From Geodermatophilaceae bacterium URHB0062 (GTDB taxonomy: Bacteria > Actinomycetota > Actinomycetes > Mycobacteriales > Geodermatophilaceae), in contig JHVO01000005.1 in the NCBI GenBank assembly GCA_000620185.1, positions 248,001-312,000 of the forward strand: a stretch of DNA of 64,000 bases, given 5' to 3'. This document shows positions 1 through 10,800 of the stretch, one piece after another (positions within the stretch are counted from its first letter, which is position 1; each line of letters opens with the position of its first letter). The position numbers and the translations under genes were made by a program. The notes beneath the pieces were generated by a model. That model saw nothing but the letters and a program-made list of their open reading frames with translations. It did not search any database and had not been told where the DNA came from.

Positions 1-39
1 CACGACCCCTCCGTTTCCAGGCGAAGGAGCCAGCGCACC

Positions 40-1596
40 ATGAATCGATTCACGACCCGGACCGGCGCGGCGGTGATCGCGGTCGCGACCGCGACGTCGG
101 TCGCGGCCTGCGGCGGTGGGAGCGGCGGCGGCGGCAGCAGCAGCGCGAGCGCCAGTGACACCCTGACCGTGGCGGTCGACGCCGACGCGGCGCCCAACGG
201 CTACGACCCCCTCCTGTACTCGCAGGGTCAGTACACGTTCTTCAGCACCCTCTACGACGCGCTGTTCGTGACCGACGAGGACGGCAAGGCCCAGCCCAAC
301 CTGGTCAGCCAGTTCTCGAACAGCCCGGACAACCTGAAGACGACGCTGACGCTCCGCGACGGCGTGACCTTCGCCGACGGCAAGAAGCTCGACTCCACCG
401 TGGTGAAGGCGAACCTCGACCGCCGCACCGACCCGAAGCTGGAGGCCTACGGCCAGATCGGCAAGGGCCAGGCGTCGGAGATCACCGACGTCGCGGCCGC
501 CGACCCGAAGACCGTCGTCATCACGTGGAAGGCGCCGCAGGCGACCCCCGAGAACAACCTGGCCGACACGGCCGGCGTCATCGTCGGCCCCGACGGCGTC
601 GCGAACCCCGACTCGCTGGAGACCGAGCCGGACGGCTCCGGGCCCTACACCCTCGACGACGGGAAGAGCACCCGCGCCAGCAGCTACACGCTGGACAAGA
701 ACGCACAGGCGTGGCACGCCGACGCGTGGAGCTTCGACCACGTCGTCTACAAGGTCATCACCGACCCGCAGGCCCTGGCCAACGCCGTCATCTCCGGTCA
801 GGCCGACGTCGCGGGCATCCTCGACCCGACGACGATCGACCAGGTCGAGTCCAAGCAGAAGACCGTCAAGATCGGCGGCACCATCGTCGGCTTCCCGGTG
901 ACCGACAAGAAGGGCGCCACGAACCCGGCCTTCGGCAACGAGAAGGCCCGGCAGGCGCTGCTGTACGCGACGGACCGCACGTCGCTCGTCGACCAGCTGC
1001 ACCAGGGCTCCCGCGCGACCTCGCAGCTCTTCCCCGAGGGCGCGACCGGCTTCGACGCGGGCCTCGACGACGAGTTCGGCTACGACCCGGACAAGGCCAA
1101 GCAGCTGCTGGCCGAGGCCGGCTACCCGAACGGCTTCGACGTGAACCTGACGGTCCTGGGCCAGCCCGACGAGGACGCCGTGGCGATCCAGAGCCAGTGG
1201 AAGAAGGTCGGCATCAACCTGAAGTTCGTGACGGCGACGTCGACCGACCAGGTCTTCGCCGCGGTCAACACCGACCCGGTCATCTTCGGGCCCTTCGCCG
1301 TCGGCTCCAACCCGGCCGGCTTCGTGGCCGGCGCGCTCTACGGCGGGTTCATGAACACCCAGGGCGCCAAGGAACCGGCCATCGACGCCTCGCTCGGTGC
1401 GGCGCTCGGTGCCAAGGGTGACGCCCAGAAGCAGACCCTGACCGACCTCAACCGGGCCATCACCGAGCACGCCTGGTACATCCCGGTCTACGAGGACTTC
1501 ACCTACTACGGCTACAACGCCGGCAAGGTGGCGGCCCCGGTCTTCGCCGGGACGAACAACTACCTCGTGCTCTCCGAGATCAAGCCCGCCAGCTGA
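40..1596 (+). CDS. ABC transporter substrate-binding lipoprotein (family 5, oligopeptide/glycoside type)
   Basis: A 518-residue extracellular binding lipoprotein of solute-binding family 5 (DppA/OppA type). It captures a substrate outside the cell for the permeases encoded next. The N-terminus has a basic start, a hydrophobic stretch and a lipobox SVAAC with Cys24 as the lipidated residue, followed by a Gly/Ser-rich tether. The mature part carries the family's typical early segment (NGYDPLLYSQGQYTFFSTLYDAL) and C-terminal lobe. The ATG at 40 follows GAAGGAG at 23-29. An 80-bp gap separates it from the permease gene. Family 5 proteins mostly bind peptides, but the downstream glycosidases suggest an oligosaccharide or plant glycoside here; that is inference. 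Confidence 0.9.
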   Translation: MNRFTTRTGAAVIAVATATSVAACGGGSGGGGSSSASASDTLTVAVDADAAPNGYDPLLYSQGQYTFFSTLYDALFVTDEDGKAQPNLVSQFSNSPDNLKTTLTLRDGVTFADGKKLDSTVVKANLDRRTDPKLEAYGQIGKGQASEITDVAAADPKTVVITWKAPQATPENNLADTAGVIVGPDGVANPDSLETEPDGSGPYTLDDGKSTRASSYTLDKNAQAWHADAWSFDHVVYKVITDPQALANAVISGQADVAGILDPTTIDQVESKQKTVKIGGTIVGFPVTDKKGATNPAFGNEKARQALLYATDRTSLVDQLHQGSRATSQLFPEGATGFDAGLDDEFGYDPDKAKQLLAEAGYPNGFDVNLTVLGQPDEDAVAIQSQWKKVGINLKFVTATSTDQVFAAVNTDPVIFGPFAVGSNPAGFVAGALYGGFMNTQGAKEPAIDASLGAALGAKGDAQKQTLTDLNRAITEHAWYIPVYEDFTYYGYNAGKVAAPVFAGTNNYLVLSEIKPAS

Positions 1597-1676
1597 TCCG
1601 GGCCGGATGACGGCCGGTGGCCGCGGCACCCCCGCGGCCACCGGCCACCCGCTCCCACCCCAGACGAGGAACCGCC

Positions 1677-2618
1677 ATGCTCGCCTACGTCGCCCGCCGC
1701 CTGGCCCTGGCCGTCGGCACGGTCTTCGCCGCAGTGCTGATCACCTTCCTGCTCGTCCACGCCGGCCAGGGCAGCCCGGGCGCCGTGAAGGCGGGCGCCG
1801 GTGCCTCCGCCGCCGAGATCGCACAGGCCAACCACGAGCTCGGCTGGGACCGCGCGCTGTGGGTCCAGTTCGCCGACACCATCGGCCACCTGATCCGCCT
1901 CGACTTCGGGACGTCGCTGATCGACGGCCGGGACCTCGGCCACGACCTGTTCACCCGGTTGCCGGTCACCGGTTCGATCGCCCTGCTGGCAACCCTGCTC
2001 TCCGGCGTCGTGGGCGTCGTCCTCGGCGTGACGGCGGCCGTCCGCGGCGGCCGGGTCGCCCAGTCCATCAACTCCGGCGCCGGCGTCGCCTTGTCGCTCC
2101 CAGCGTTCTGGGTCGGCATCCTCTTCGTGTACGTGCTCTCGCTGCAGCTCGGCTGGCTCCCGGCCACGGGGTACGTGCCGTTCGCCGACGACCCGGTCGG
2201 CTGGATCACCAGCCTGCTCATCCCGATCCTGACCCTTGCGGTCGGCGGCGCGGCGATGATCGCCCGAACCGCGGCCGTGGGTATGCGCGAGGCGCTCCAG
2301 CAGGAGCACATCCGGACGCTGCGGGCCATGGGCACGCCCACGTGGCGCATCCGCTACGTCCACGCGCTCCGCTACGCCAGCGTGCCCGTCGTCTCCGTGC
2401 TGGGCATCCAGTTCATCGCCCTGTTCGGCGGCTCGGTGATCATCGAGAACCTCTTCGCCCTCCCGGGCCTCGGGCAGACCAGCCAGATCGCCGCCGCTGG
2501 GCACGACTTCCCGGCGCTGATCAGCGTCGTCGTCGTCGCGACCGCGGTCGTCGTCCTCACCAACCTGCTGCTCGACCTGGTGGTCGCGGCCCTGGACCCG
2601 AAGGTGCGCACAGCATGA
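1677..2618 (+). CDS. ABC transporter permease, DppB type
   Basis: A 313-residue inner-membrane permease of the DppB/OppB family. It forms half of the channel for the substrate bound by the upstream lipoprotein. The first membrane helix lies at about residues 8-27 (LALAVGTVFAAVLITFLLV). The EAA loop that contacts the ATPase is near residues 203-228 (EALQQEHIRTLRAMG). The ATG at 1677 is chosen over one 60 bases upstream: it is preceded by GACGAGGA and gives the family's usual MLAYVARRLA start. The TGA stop overlaps the first bases of a 72-bp intercistronic repeat that leads to the next gene. Confidence 0.93.
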   Translation: MLAYVARRLALAVGTVFAAVLITFLLVHAGQGSPGAVKAGAGASAAEIAQANHELGWDRALWVQFADTIGHLIRLDFGTSLIDGRDLGHDLFTRLPVTGSIALLATLLSGVVGVVLGVTAAVRGGRVAQSINSGAGVALSLPAFWVGILFVYVLSLQLGWLPATGYVPFADDPVGWITSLLIPILTLAVGGAAMIARTAAVGMREALQQEHIRTLRAMGTPTWRIRYVHALRYASVPVVSVLGIQFIALFGGSVIIENLFALPGLGQTSQIAAAGHDFPALISVVVVATAVVVLTNLLLDLVVAALDPKVRTA

Positions 2619-2687
2619 GCGAGCTTGCGAGCTCATCGATGGACAGGGCGAGCCTGCGAATGCAGCCGACGAGCGCCAGCGAGGAGG
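2616..2687 (+). repeat. 72-bp intercistronic repeat, copy A (stop codon to Shine-Dalgarno)
   Basis: This element fills the gap between the DppB-type permease and the permease-ATPase fusion. It starts with the TGA stop of the first gene, holds a small hairpin GAGCT-TGCG-AGCTC at 2621-2634, and ends in GCGAGGAGG, the Shine-Dalgarno for the ATG at 2692. A second copy of exactly the same length lies on the other strand at 60231-60302 between lutB and lutC. By hand count 59 of 72 positions match, including an unbroken 23-base block (GCCGACGAGCGCCAGC then GAGGAGG) at the downstream end. Confidence 0.85.
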
Positions 2688-2691
2688 GGGC

Positions 2692-4734
2692 ATGAGCGTG
2701 CAGCCCGTGACTGACGTCAGCAGCGTCGCCGGCAGCGAGGTCGCGACCGAGCCCGTCCCGCCCGTGGCGCGCCGGTCCCGGGTGCCCGGTTTCCTCCGCC
2801 GCCCCGGTGGCGTCTTCGGCGCCGCCTGGCTCGCCTTCGTCCTCGCCGCCTCCGTGACGGCGTCGCTCTGGCGGCCCTACGAGGTCGACCAGCAGGACCT
2901 CGCGAACCGGCTGGCGCTGCCGTCCGGCACGCACTGGCTCGGTACCGACGCCCTGGGTCGCGACATCCTCAGCCGGATCTTCACGGCCGGCTCACTGCCG
3001 CTGCTCGCCTCGGTGCTGATGCTGGTCGTGGCGTTCGGGCTCGGCCTCCCGCTCGCCCTCGTCGCCGCCGAGCGCGGCCGCCGGGTCGAGGGCGTCATCA
3101 GCCGGGTCACCGAGACGCTCATGGCGCTGCCGCTGATCATCCTGCTGCTGGCGGTGATCGGGGCGATCGGCAACAAGCTGTACGCCGTCATGGCGATCCT
3201 CGGCGTGCTGATCTCCGCCGCCGTCTACCGGGTGCTGCTCGGGGTCGCGAAGTCCGTGCGGCAGCGCCTCTACGTCGATGCCGCTCGGGTCAACGGCCTC
3301 GGGTCGCTCCGGGTCAACCTGCTGCACGTGCTGCCCTCGATGGCACGCGTCGCCGCCGTCCAGGCCGCCCAGCTGTTCGGCATCGGCCTGCTCATGGTCG
3401 CGGGCCTGGCCTTCCTGGGCTTCGGACCGGGGGAGCCCCAGCCGAGCTGGGGCTTCATGATCCAGGACGCCTCGACCCACATCTACGACGCGCCGTGGCT
3501 CATGGTCCCCACCGGCCTGATCCTCGCGATCACCGTCGTCGCGGCGAACGAGCTGGCCGACGCCATCGCCGGCAAGGGCAAGGACGAGAAGCGGCGTCCC
3601 CTGCGCCGGCGTCGTGTCGTGGCGTCCAGCGAGGCGCCGCCGGCCGATCCCACGGCCGTCCTCGAGGTCCGCGACCTCTGCGTGGCCGTCGACGACGGTC
3701 CGCAGCTGGTCACCGGCGTCTCGTTCTCCCTGCGGGCCGGCCAGGTGCTCGGCCTGGTGGGCGAGTCCGGCTGCGGGAAGACGATGACCGCCCGGTCGCT
3801 GCTCGGCCTGCTCCCGGGCGGCGTGTCGGTGTCCGGCGGCTCGATCCTCTGGCAGGGCCGCGAGCTGGTCGGCATGTCCGATCCGCAGCTCAACGCCGTC
3901 CGCGGGCGCGAGATCGCGATGATCTCCCAGGAGCCGATGGTCGCGCTGGACCCGATGTTCTCCATCGCCTACCAGCTGATCCAGCCGATCCGCCGGCTCC
4001 GCGGGGTCGGCCGGGCCGAGGCGCGGACGATCGCCGCCGAGCTGCTCGGACAGGTGGGCATCGTCGACGCCCAGCGGGTGCTCTCGAGCTATCCGCACCA
4101 GCTGTCGGGCGGCATGGCGCAGCGGGTCTGCATCGCGCTGGCCCTGACCGGCGAGCCGGAGCTGCTGGTCGCCGACGAGCCGACGACGGCGCTCGATGTC
4201 ACCGTGCAGGCCGAGATCCTGAGCCTGCTGCGGTCGCTGGTCCGCGACACCGGCCTGTCGGTGGTCATCGTCAGCCACGACCTCGGCGTCGTCGCCGACA
4301 TCTGCGACGAGGTCGTCGTCATGTACGCGGGCGAGGTGGCCGAGTCGGGCACCGCCGCCGCTGTGCTCGACGACCCTGCGCACCCGTACACGATGGCGCT
4401 GCTGGGGGCGAACCCGCACGTGCCCGAGGGCGAGCCCGTGCCGCTGCGGCTCGCGTCGATCCCCGGCACGGTCCCGCCGCCCGGCTCGTGGCCGACCGGC
4501 TGCCGCTTCGCCACCCGCTGCCGGTTCGCGCGCGAGCAGTGCACGGTGCCGTTCGTGTCGCTGGCCGCGCACGGGGACGGCTCGGTCCGCTGCATCCGGG
4601 TCGAGGAGCTCGCCCGCCACCACGCCACCTGGGACGCCGAGGCGGTCGGAGCCGAGACCGCGCCCGACGCCATGCCCGACGCCAGGCCCGACGCCACCGT
4701 CGAACCCGCACCCACCGCCGGAGCGCTGTCATGA
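2692..4734 (+). CDS. Fused ABC permease-ATPase (DppC-DppD fusion)
   Basis: A 680-residue protein joining two transporter parts usually encoded apart. Residues 1 to about 300 are a DppC-type permease, with the family motif [13 protein letters not shown] near residue 84 and several membrane helices. After a basic linker (KRRPLRRRR) come about 350 residues of a DppD-type ATPase: Walker A GESGCGKT at 357-364, signature LSGGMAQR, Walker [10 protein letters not shown], and a C-terminal oligopeptide-ABC extension with a Cys-rich motif ([14 protein letters not shown]). It powers and forms half of the importer. The ATG at 2692 follows GAGGAGGGGG contributed by the 72-bp repeat. The gene overlaps the next by four bases. 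Such fusions are known but uncommon. Confidence 0.92.
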   Translation: MSVQPVTDVSSVAGSEVATEPVPPVARRSRVPGFLRRPGGVFGAAWLAFVLAASVTASLWRPYEVDQQDLANRLALPSGTHWLGTDALGRDILSRIFTAGSLPLLASVLMLVVAFGLGLPLALVAAERGRRVEGVISRVTETLMALPLIILLLAVIGAIGNKLYAVMAILGVLISAAVYRVLLGVAKSVRQRLYVDAARVNGLGSLRVNLLHVLPSMARVAAVQAAQLFGIGLLMVAGLAFLGFGPGEPQPSWGFMIQDASTHIYDAPWLMVPTGLILAITVVAANELADAIAGKGKDEKRRPLRRRRVVASSEAPPADPTAVLEVRDLCVAVDDGPQLVTGVSFSLRAGQVLGLVGESGCGKTMTARSLLGLLPGGVSVSGGSILWQGRELVGMSDPQLNAVRGREIAMISQEPMVALDPMFSIAYQLIQPIRRLRGVGRAEARTIAAELLGQVGIVDAQRVLSSYPHQLSGGMAQRVCIALALTGEPELLVADEPTTALDVTVQAEILSLLRSLVRDTGLSVVIVSHDLGVVADICDEVVVMYAGEVAESGTAAAVLDDPAHPYTMALLGANPHVPEGEPVPLRLASIPGTVPPPGSWPTGCRFATRCRFAREQCTVPFVSLAAHGDGSVRCIRVEELARHHATWDAEAVGAETAPDAMPDARPDATVEPAPTAGALS

Positions 4735-5753
4735 CCACCGCACCCGTCGGCGCAACGACCCTCCCGGCCGTCGCGCCGGCGCCCGTCCTCGAGGTCCGCG
4801 ACCTCGTCGTCCGCTACGGCTCGGGCCGCAAGGCCCGGAACGCCCCGCCCGCCGTGGACGGCGTCAGCTTCGACATCGCGCCCGGCGAGACGCTCGGCGT
4901 CGTCGGCGAGTCCGGGTCCGGCAAGTCGACGATCGGCAAGGCAGTCCTGGGCCTGCAGCCGCCGTCGGCCGGGACGATCCGGTTGCACGGGCAGGACATC
5001 ACCTCGATGTCGCTCAAGCAGCGCAGCCGGCTCGTCGCCGACCTGCGCGTGGTGTTCCAGGACCCGTACTCGTCCCTGAACCCGGCGCGCACCATCGGCC
5101 AGACCCTCGTCGAGCCCCTGCGGCTCATGGGGCTCCGGGGCGCCGAGGCGCTGCAGAAGGCGCGCGCCGGGCTGGAGTCCGTCGGGCTGCCCGGGGACGC
5201 CGTCGACCGGTACCCCGCGCAGTTCTCCGGCGGCCAGCGGCAGCGGATCGCCATCGCCCGCGCGCTCGTCTGCGACCCCAAGGTCGTCGTGCTCGACGAG
5301 CCGGTGTCGGCGCTGGACCTCTCCACCCAGGCCCAGGTGCTCAACCTGCTCGCCGACCTGCGCGACCAGCGTGGCCTGGCGTTCATGTTCATCGCCCACG
5401 ACCTCGGCGTCGTGCGGTTCCTCGCGCAGCGGTCGCTCGTGCTCTACCGCGGCCAGGTCATGGAGACCGGTCCGGTCGAGTCGGTGAACTCGCGGTCCCG
5501 GCACCCGTACACGGTCGCGCTCACCGCCGCGGCTCCGGTTCCCCGCCCCGCCGAGCAGGCCGCGCGCCGAGCCGCCCGCGAGGCGCTCGGGGTCGGCACT
5601 GCCGGTGCGGCCCAGCCGGCGGCGACGGGGTGCCCGTTCGTGCCGCGCTGCCCGCTGGCCACCGACGTGTGCGTCGAGCAGCGACCACCCCTGCGGCTCG
5701 TCGACGGCACCCTCACCGCCTGCCACCACGCCGAGCGGGTGCCGGCCCTGTGA
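4731..5753 (+). CDS. ABC transporter ATP-binding protein, DppF type
   Basis: A 340-residue cytoplasmic ATPase, the second nucleotide-binding subunit of the importer. Walker [10 protein letters not shown] is at residues 59-67, the signature is FSGGQRQR, and Walker B is [12 protein letters not shown]. The C-terminus has the oligopeptide-ABC extension with the Cys motif [14 protein letters not shown]. It starts in an ATGA overlap with the stop of the fusion gene and ends in a TGATG overlap with the GH3 gene, so translation is probably coupled. Two different ATPases, one of them fused to a permease, make the transporter asymmetric. Confidence 0.93.
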   Translation: MTTAPVGATTLPAVAPAPVLEVRDLVVRYGSGRKARNAPPAVDGVSFDIAPGETLGVVGESGSGKSTIGKAVLGLQPPSAGTIRLHGQDITSMSLKQRSRLVADLRVVFQDPYSSLNPARTIGQTLVEPLRLMGLRGAEALQKARAGLESVGLPGDAVDRYPAQFSGGQRQRIAIARALVCDPKVVVLDEPVSALDLSTQAQVLNLLADLRDQRGLAFMFIAHDLGVVRFLAQRSLVLYRGQVMETGPVESVNSRSRHPYTVALTAAAPVPRPAEQAARRAAREALGVGTAGAAQPAATGCPFVPRCPLATDVCVEQRPPLRLVDGTLTACHHAERVPAL

Positions 5754-8167
5754 TGGACGTGGAACCGCTGCTCGACAAGATCGATCTGGAGACGAAGGTG
5801 CGGCTGCTCTCCGGCGCGGGCGCCTGGACCCTGCAGGCGGTGCCGGAGATCGGGCTGCGGACGATCACGGTGTCGGACGGCCCGGTCGGCGTCCGCGGCG
5901 GCACCGACACCGAGCTCGAGCCCTCCGCCGCGTTCCCGTCCGGATCGGCCATGGCCGCGACCTGGGACGAGGAGTTGCTCGGCCGGATCGGCGCCGCGCT
6001 GGCCGGTGAGGCGGTGCGCAAGGGCGTCGACGTCGTCCTCGGGCCGACGATCAACCTGCACCGCTCCCCGCTGGGCGGGCGGCACTTCGAGTGCATGTCG
6101 GAGGACCCGCTGCTGTCCGGCCGGCTCGCCGGCGCCTACGTGCGCGGCGTGCAGGCGCAGGGCATCGGCGCCTGCCCGAAGCACTACGTCGCAAACGACG
6201 CCGAGACCGACCGGATGAGCGTCGACAACCGCGTGGACGAGCGCACGCTGCGGGAGCTGTACCTGGCACCGTTCGAGGCCGTCGTCACGGACGCGCGGCC
6301 GTGGACGGTCATGGCCGCCTACAACGGCGTGAACGGCGCCCCGATGACCGAGAACGACCTGCTCGCCGAGCCGCTGAAGGGCGAGTGGGGGTTCGACGGC
6401 GTCGTGGTCTCCGACTGGGGTGCGCTCTACGACGGCGAGCCGGCGGCGCGCGCCGCGCTGGACCTCACCATGCCCGGCCCGGACGAGACGTGGGGTGCGC
6501 CGCTGGTCGAGGCCGTCCGCGCCGGCCGGGTGCCCGAGTCCGCGATCGACGAGAAGGTCCGGCGGATCCTGCGGCTGGCCGCCCGCGTCGGAGCCCTCGA
6601 CGGCTTCGAGCCCGCCGCGCGGAAGCCCGCTGCCGGCCGCATCGAGGACACGGCTCCGCTGGCCCGCGAGGCCGCCGCCGCTGCCGCCGTGCTGCTCCGC
6701 AACGACGGCGTCCTGCCGCTGCGGGCCGGGGACCTCACCCGGGTCGCCGTCGTGGGCCCCGGCGCGAAGGACGCACGTGCGCTCGGCGGCGGGTCGGCGA
6801 GCGTGCCGCTGCCCTACGTCGCGACCCCGTTCGCCGGGCTGCGCGCCGCGCTCGCCGGTCGCGCCGAGCTGGTGACCGCGGTCGGGGCCACCCTGTCCGA
6901 CTCGCTCCGGGCCGCCCGCGCGGACGAGCTCACCGGCCCGGACGGCGGATCGCCGGTCGTCCTCCGCTGGCTGGACGCCGACGGGCGGACCGTCGCCGAG
7001 CAGCCCGCGGGCACGGCGACCATCATCCGGCTGCTCTCCGACGTGCCCGATGGTGCCGTGGAGCTGGAGATGCACACCGCCTTCACCCCCGACGAGGACG
7101 GCGACTGGCGGCTGGGCGTCGTGGGGCTCGGTTCCCAGACGCTGCTGCTCGACGGCGAGCCGGTGCTCCAGGAGTCCGAGGAGCCCGAGGTCTTCGACGT
7201 CCACCAGGTCTTCGCGTTGCCGCCGCAGTACGACGTCGTGCGCCCGCTCGAGGCCGGCCGGCCGGTCGACGTCCGGGTCCGGTACGGCTGGCCGGCGAAC
7301 GGCTTCATCTTCCGGGTCGGCTTCGTCGTCGGGGCGCCCGTGCGGACGCCGGACGAGGAACTCGCACACGCCGTCGAGCTCGCCCGCTCCAGCGACGTGG
7401 CCGTCGTGGTCGTCGGCACGTCCGACCAGGTCGAGAGCGAGGGCTTCGACCGCACCTCGCTCGCGCTGCCGGGCCGGCAGGACGACCTCGTGCGCGCGGT
7501 GGTGGCCGCCAATCCGCGCACGGTCGTCGTCGTCAACTCCGGCGCGCCGGTCGAGCTGCCGTGGCGGGACGAGGTGTCCGCCGTCCTGGTGTCCTGGTTC
7601 CCGGGCATGGAGTTCGGCAACGCGCTGGCCGACGTCCTGCTGGGCGACGTCGAGCCCGGTGGCCGGCTGCCCACGACGTGGCCGGTGGCGATGGCCGACG
7701 TCCCCGTCCTGGACGTCACCCCCACCGACGGCCGGCTCGCGTACGCCGAGGGGCTGCACATCGGGCACCGGGCCTACCTGCGCACCGGCGCCGAGCCCGC
7801 GTACTGGTTCGGGCACGGACTCGGCTACACGACCTGGCACTACGAGTCCATCGCGGCGCAGCGGTCGGGCGGCGGTCTGACGGCCACCGTGCGGGTGCGC
7901 AACACGGGGGAGCGGGGCGGGAAGCAGGTGGTGCAGGTCTACGCCTCCCGGCCGGATTCGGCGGTCGATCGGCCGGCGCGCTGGCTGGCCGGCTTCGCCG
8001 TGGTCGAGGCAGGCCCGGGCCAGCAGGTCGACGTGCCGGTCACGATCTCGGCGCGCGCGTTGCGCCACTGGGACGGCGGTGCGTGGGCCGTGGAGCCCGG
8101 TGAGGTGACCCTCGCCGTCGGCCGGAGCGCGGGCGACCTGCTCGCGTCGACCACGGTGACGCTGTGA
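5753..8167 (+). CDS. Glycoside hydrolase family 3 beta-glucosidase with PA14 insert
   Basis: An 804-residue exo-acting GH3 enzyme that likely removes a beta-linked glucose or similar sugar. The N-terminal TIM barrel holds the substrate-binding [12 protein letters not shown] motif and the nucleophile Asp221 in [11 protein letters not shown]. The second alpha/beta domain carries an inserted PA14-like beta-barrel (around residues 400-530), as in many GH3 glucosidases of glycoside utilisation loci. A fibronectin III-like domain ends the protein. There is no signal peptide, so it acts in the cytoplasm after import. The ATG at 5753 shares its A with the preceding TGA; the next gene starts in a GTGA overlap. 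Confidence 0.92.
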   Translation: MDVEPLLDKIDLETKVRLLSGAGAWTLQAVPEIGLRTITVSDGPVGVRGGTDTELEPSAAFPSGSAMAATWDEELLGRIGAALAGEAVRKGVDVVLGPTINLHRSPLGGRHFECMSEDPLLSGRLAGAYVRGVQAQGIGACPKHYVANDAETDRMSVDNRVDERTLRELYLAPFEAVVTDARPWTVMAAYNGVNGAPMTENDLLAEPLKGEWGFDGVVVSDWGALYDGEPAARAALDLTMPGPDETWGAPLVEAVRAGRVPESAIDEKVRRILRLAARVGALDGFEPAARKPAAGRIEDTAPLAREAAAAAAVLLRNDGVLPLRAGDLTRVAVVGPGAKDARALGGGSASVPLPYVATPFAGLRAALAGRAELVTAVGATLSDSLRAARADELTGPDGGSPVVLRWLDADGRTVAEQPAGTATIIRLLSDVPDGAVELEMHTAFTPDEDGDWRLGVVGLGSQTLLLDGEPVLQESEEPEVFDVHQVFALPPQYDVVRPLEAGRPVDVRVRYGWPANGFIFRVGFVVGAPVRTPDEELAHAVELARSSDVAVVVVGTSDQVESEGFDRTSLALPGRQDDLVRAVVAANPRTVVVVNSGAPVELPWRDEVSAVLVSWFPGMEFGNALADVLLGDVEPGGRLPTTWPVAMADVPVLDVTPTDGRLAYAEGLHIGHRAYLRTGAEPAYWFGHGLGYTTWHYESIAAQRSGGGLTATVRVRNTGERGGKQVVQVYASRPDSAVDRPARWLAGFAVVEAGPGQQVDVPVTISARALRHWDGGAWAVEPGEVTLAVGRSAGDLLASTTVTL

Positions 8168-10800
8168 CCTCGGTTCCGTACGCCCTGCGGGTCGAGCACC
8201 TCGACGAGGCGCTGGGTATCCGGACGACGGCGCCACGGCTGTCGTGGCGGCTGCCCGGCGGCGCCCGGCTGCAGGAGGCGTACCGGATCACGACCGACAA
8301 CGGCGGGGACACCGGCTGGGTGGAGAGCGACCAGTCCCTGCTGGTGTCCTACGCCGGGCCGCCGCTCGCGTCCTCGGAGCGGGTGGAGTGGCGGGTGCGC
8401 GTGCGCACCGACCTGGGGGAGAGCGCGGAGTCGGAGACGGCGTCGTTCGAGACGGGCCTGCTCTGGGCCGACGACTGGCGGGCCACCTGGATCGAGCCGG
8501 GCGTCATGCCGGAGGGGCCCCCGGGCGAGCGCCCGGCCGCGCTGCTGCGGTTCGCGTTCGACGTCGACCGCCCGGTCGTCGCGGCCCGGCTGCACGCCAC
8601 CGCGCAGGGCATCTACGAGGCGTTCGTCAACGGCCGGCGCGCCGGGGACGCGGAGCTGACACCGGGCTGGACCCAGTACGACGCGCGGCTGCAGGTGCAG
8701 ACCCTGGACGTCACGGCGTCGGTCGACCGGGGCCGCAACGCGATCGGCGTCGTCCTGGCCGACGGGTGGTTCCGCGGGCAGACCGGTATCACCCGGTCGG
8801 CGGAGCAGTGGGGCGACCGGCTGGCGCTGCTCGTGCAGCTGCACCTCGTGCACGAGGACGGCGAGGTCACGGTCGTCGGCACCGGGCCGGGCTGGCGCAG
8901 CAGCACGGGGCACGTCGTCGCCGCCGACCTGATCGCCGGGGAGCGGTGGGACCTTCGCCGTCTCGAGCCCGGCTGGGACGCCCCGGCCTTCGACGACACG
9001 GCCTGGGACGACGTCGCGGTCGTCGAGCACGGCTTCGCCGGGCTGGTCGACTCGCCCGCGCCGCCCGTGCGGCGCGTCGAGGAACTCGTGCCGGTGTCGG
9101 TGACCCGCCTCGACGACCACCGGCAGATCGTCGACCTCGGCCAGAACATCAACGGCTGGGTGCGGCTGACCGATCTGGGGCCCGCCGGTACGACCACCAC
9201 GCTGACCCACGGGGAATGGCTGGGGCCCGACGGCGACGTCACCACCGACCACCTCCGGCCCGCCGTGCCGTTCCTGCCCGAGCCGCTCCCGGCCGGCCAG
9301 GTGGACCAGGTGGTGTCCGCCGGCGTCCCCGGTGAGGCCTTCGAGCCCCGGCGGACGACGCACGGCTTCCAGTACGTGCGGATCCAGGGCCACCCGGGCG
9401 ACCTGACGCCCGACGACGTGCGCGGCGTCGTGGTCCACACCGATCTGCGGCGCACCGGCTGGTTCACCTCGAGCGACGCACGGCTCGACCGCTTCCACGA
9501 GGCCGCGGTCTGGAGCCTGCGGGACAACGCCTGCGACGTCCCGACCGACTGCCCGCACCGGGAACGGGGGCCGTGGACCGGTGACTGGCAGCTGTTCGTG
9601 CCGACCGGCGCGTTCCTGTACGACGTCGCCGGCTTCTCGCTCAAGTGGCTGCGCGACGTCGCCGCCGACCAGTGGCCCGACGGCACCGTCGCGAACATGA
9701 GCCCCGCCACGCGGGGCGAGGGCAGGGAGGGCCCCGTCGCCTTCCTCAACGGCTCGGCCGGCTGGGGCGACGCCGCTGTCATCGTGCCGTGGGAGATGTA
9801 CCGCGCCTACGGCGACGTCCAGGTGCTCGACGAGCTGTGGCCGACCATGGTGCGCTGGCTGGACCGCACCGAGCGGCTGGCCCGCGACGAGCGGCACCCC
9901 GCCCGGGTGGTGCGCCGTCCCGCGCCCGCGCCCCACGAGCGGTACCTCGTCGACACCGGCTTCCACTGGGGGGAGTGGCTGGTGCCGGGAGAGGAGATCG
10001 ACGACTTTCCGGCCTGGGTGGCAGCCGACAAGGGCGACGTCGCGACGGCGTACTTCGCCCACAGCGCGCGCCTCATGGCCCGCATCGCCGAGGTGACCGG
10101 CCGAGCCGACGACGCCGTCCGGTACGCCGAGCTGAGCGAGCACGCCCGGGCCGCCTGGCAGGCCGAGTACCTCGACCCCGAGGGCCGGCTGACGCCGGAC
10201 ACCCAGGCCAACCACGTGCGGGCACTCGCGTTCGACCTGGTGCCGCCCGACTTCCGGCCGGCCGTCGCCGAGCGGCTCGTCGAGCTGATCCGCAAGGCGG
10301 ACACCCACCTCGGGACGGGCTTCCTGGCCACGCCGTACCTGCTCCCCGTGCTCGCCGACACCGGGCACCTGGACGTCGCGTACGAGCTGCTGCTGCAGGA
10401 CAGCGAGCCCTCGTGGCTGGTCATGGTCGACCGCGGAGCGACGACGGTGTGGGAGCGGTGGAACGGGGTCAGCGCCGAGGGGGTCCCCTACGAGTCGCTC
10501 AACCACTACTCCAAGGGGGCGGTCGTCTCGTTCCTGCACCGCTACACGGCCGGGATCGAGCTGGTCGAGCCCGCCTACCGGCGTTTCCGGGTGCGGCCGC
10601 GGCCCGGCGGCGGGCTGACGCACGCCGAGGCGGCGCACGAGTCGCCGTTCGGGCGGATCGAGTCGGCCTGGCGCCTGGACGGTGACCGGTTCGAGCTGCG
10701 GGTCGTCGTCCCCGCCGGCACCCAGGCCGAGGTCGTCCTGCCCAGCGGCACCACGTCCATCGCCGTCCCCGGCGAGCACACCTTCGAGGAGAACGCATGA
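8164..10800 (+). CDS. Alpha-L-rhamnosidase, GH78 (first copy)
   Basis: An 878-residue cytoplasmic GH78 enzyme that hydrolyses terminal alpha-L-rhamnose from glycosides. It has the family order: N-terminal Bac_rhamnosid beta domains, an (alpha/alpha)6 barrel from about residue 430, and a C-terminal beta-sandwich. The catalytic loop reads DCPHRERGPWTGD at residues 462-474, keeping Asp462, Glu467 and Asp474 at the spacing known for this family, although the usual LG pair is replaced by GP. The GTG start overlaps the GH3 stop. A second, divergent GH78 lies two genes downstream, which suggests two linkages or positions are attacked. No secretion signal is seen. Confidence 0.92.
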   Translation: MTSVPYALRVEHLDEALGIRTTAPRLSWRLPGGARLQEAYRITTDNGGDTGWVESDQSLLVSYAGPPLASSERVEWRVRVRTDLGESAESETASFETGLLWADDWRATWIEPGVMPEGPPGERPAALLRFAFDVDRPVVAARLHATAQGIYEAFVNGRRAGDAELTPGWTQYDARLQVQTLDVTASVDRGRNAIGVVLADGWFRGQTGITRSAEQWGDRLALLVQLHLVHEDGEVTVVGTGPGWRSSTGHVVAADLIAGERWDLRRLEPGWDAPAFDDTAWDDVAVVEHGFAGLVDSPAPPVRRVEELVPVSVTRLDDHRQIVDLGQNINGWVRLTDLGPAGTTTTLTHGEWLGPDGDVTTDHLRPAVPFLPEPLPAGQVDQVVSAGVPGEAFEPRRTTHGFQYVRIQGHPGDLTPDDVRGVVVHTDLRRTGWFTSSDARLDRFHEAAVWSLRDNACDVPTDCPHRERGPWTGDWQLFVPTGAFLYDVAGFSLKWLRDVAADQWPDGTVANMSPATRGEGREGPVAFLNGSAGWGDAAVIVPWEMYRAYGDVQVLDELWPTMVRWLDRTERLARDERHPARVVRRPAPAPHERYLVDTGFHWGEWLVPGEEIDDFPAWVAADKGDVATAYFAHSARLMARIAEVTGRADDAVRYAELSEHARAAWQAEYLDPEGRLTPDTQANHVRALAFDLVPPDFRPAVAERLVELIRKADTHLGTGFLATPYLLPVLADTGHLDVAYELLLQDSEPSWLVMVDRGATTVWERWNGVSAEGVPYESLNHYSKGAVVSFLHRYTAGIELVEPAYRRFRVRPRPGGGLTHAEAAHESPFGRIESAWRLDGDRFELRVVVPAGTQAEVVLPSGTTSIAVPGEHTFEENA

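Noticed and set aside
5444-10779. Very long open frames on the minus strand opposite the GH3 and GH78 genes
   Set aside because: They are low-complexity Arg/Gly/Ala/Asp-rich translations created by high GC at third codon positions, with no recognisable domains, and lie opposite strongly supported genes.
8164-10800. First GH78 judged as catalytically degenerate because LG in the active loop is changed to GP
   Set aside because: The Asp-Glu-Asp residues (462, 467, 474) keep the known spacing, so activity is likely.
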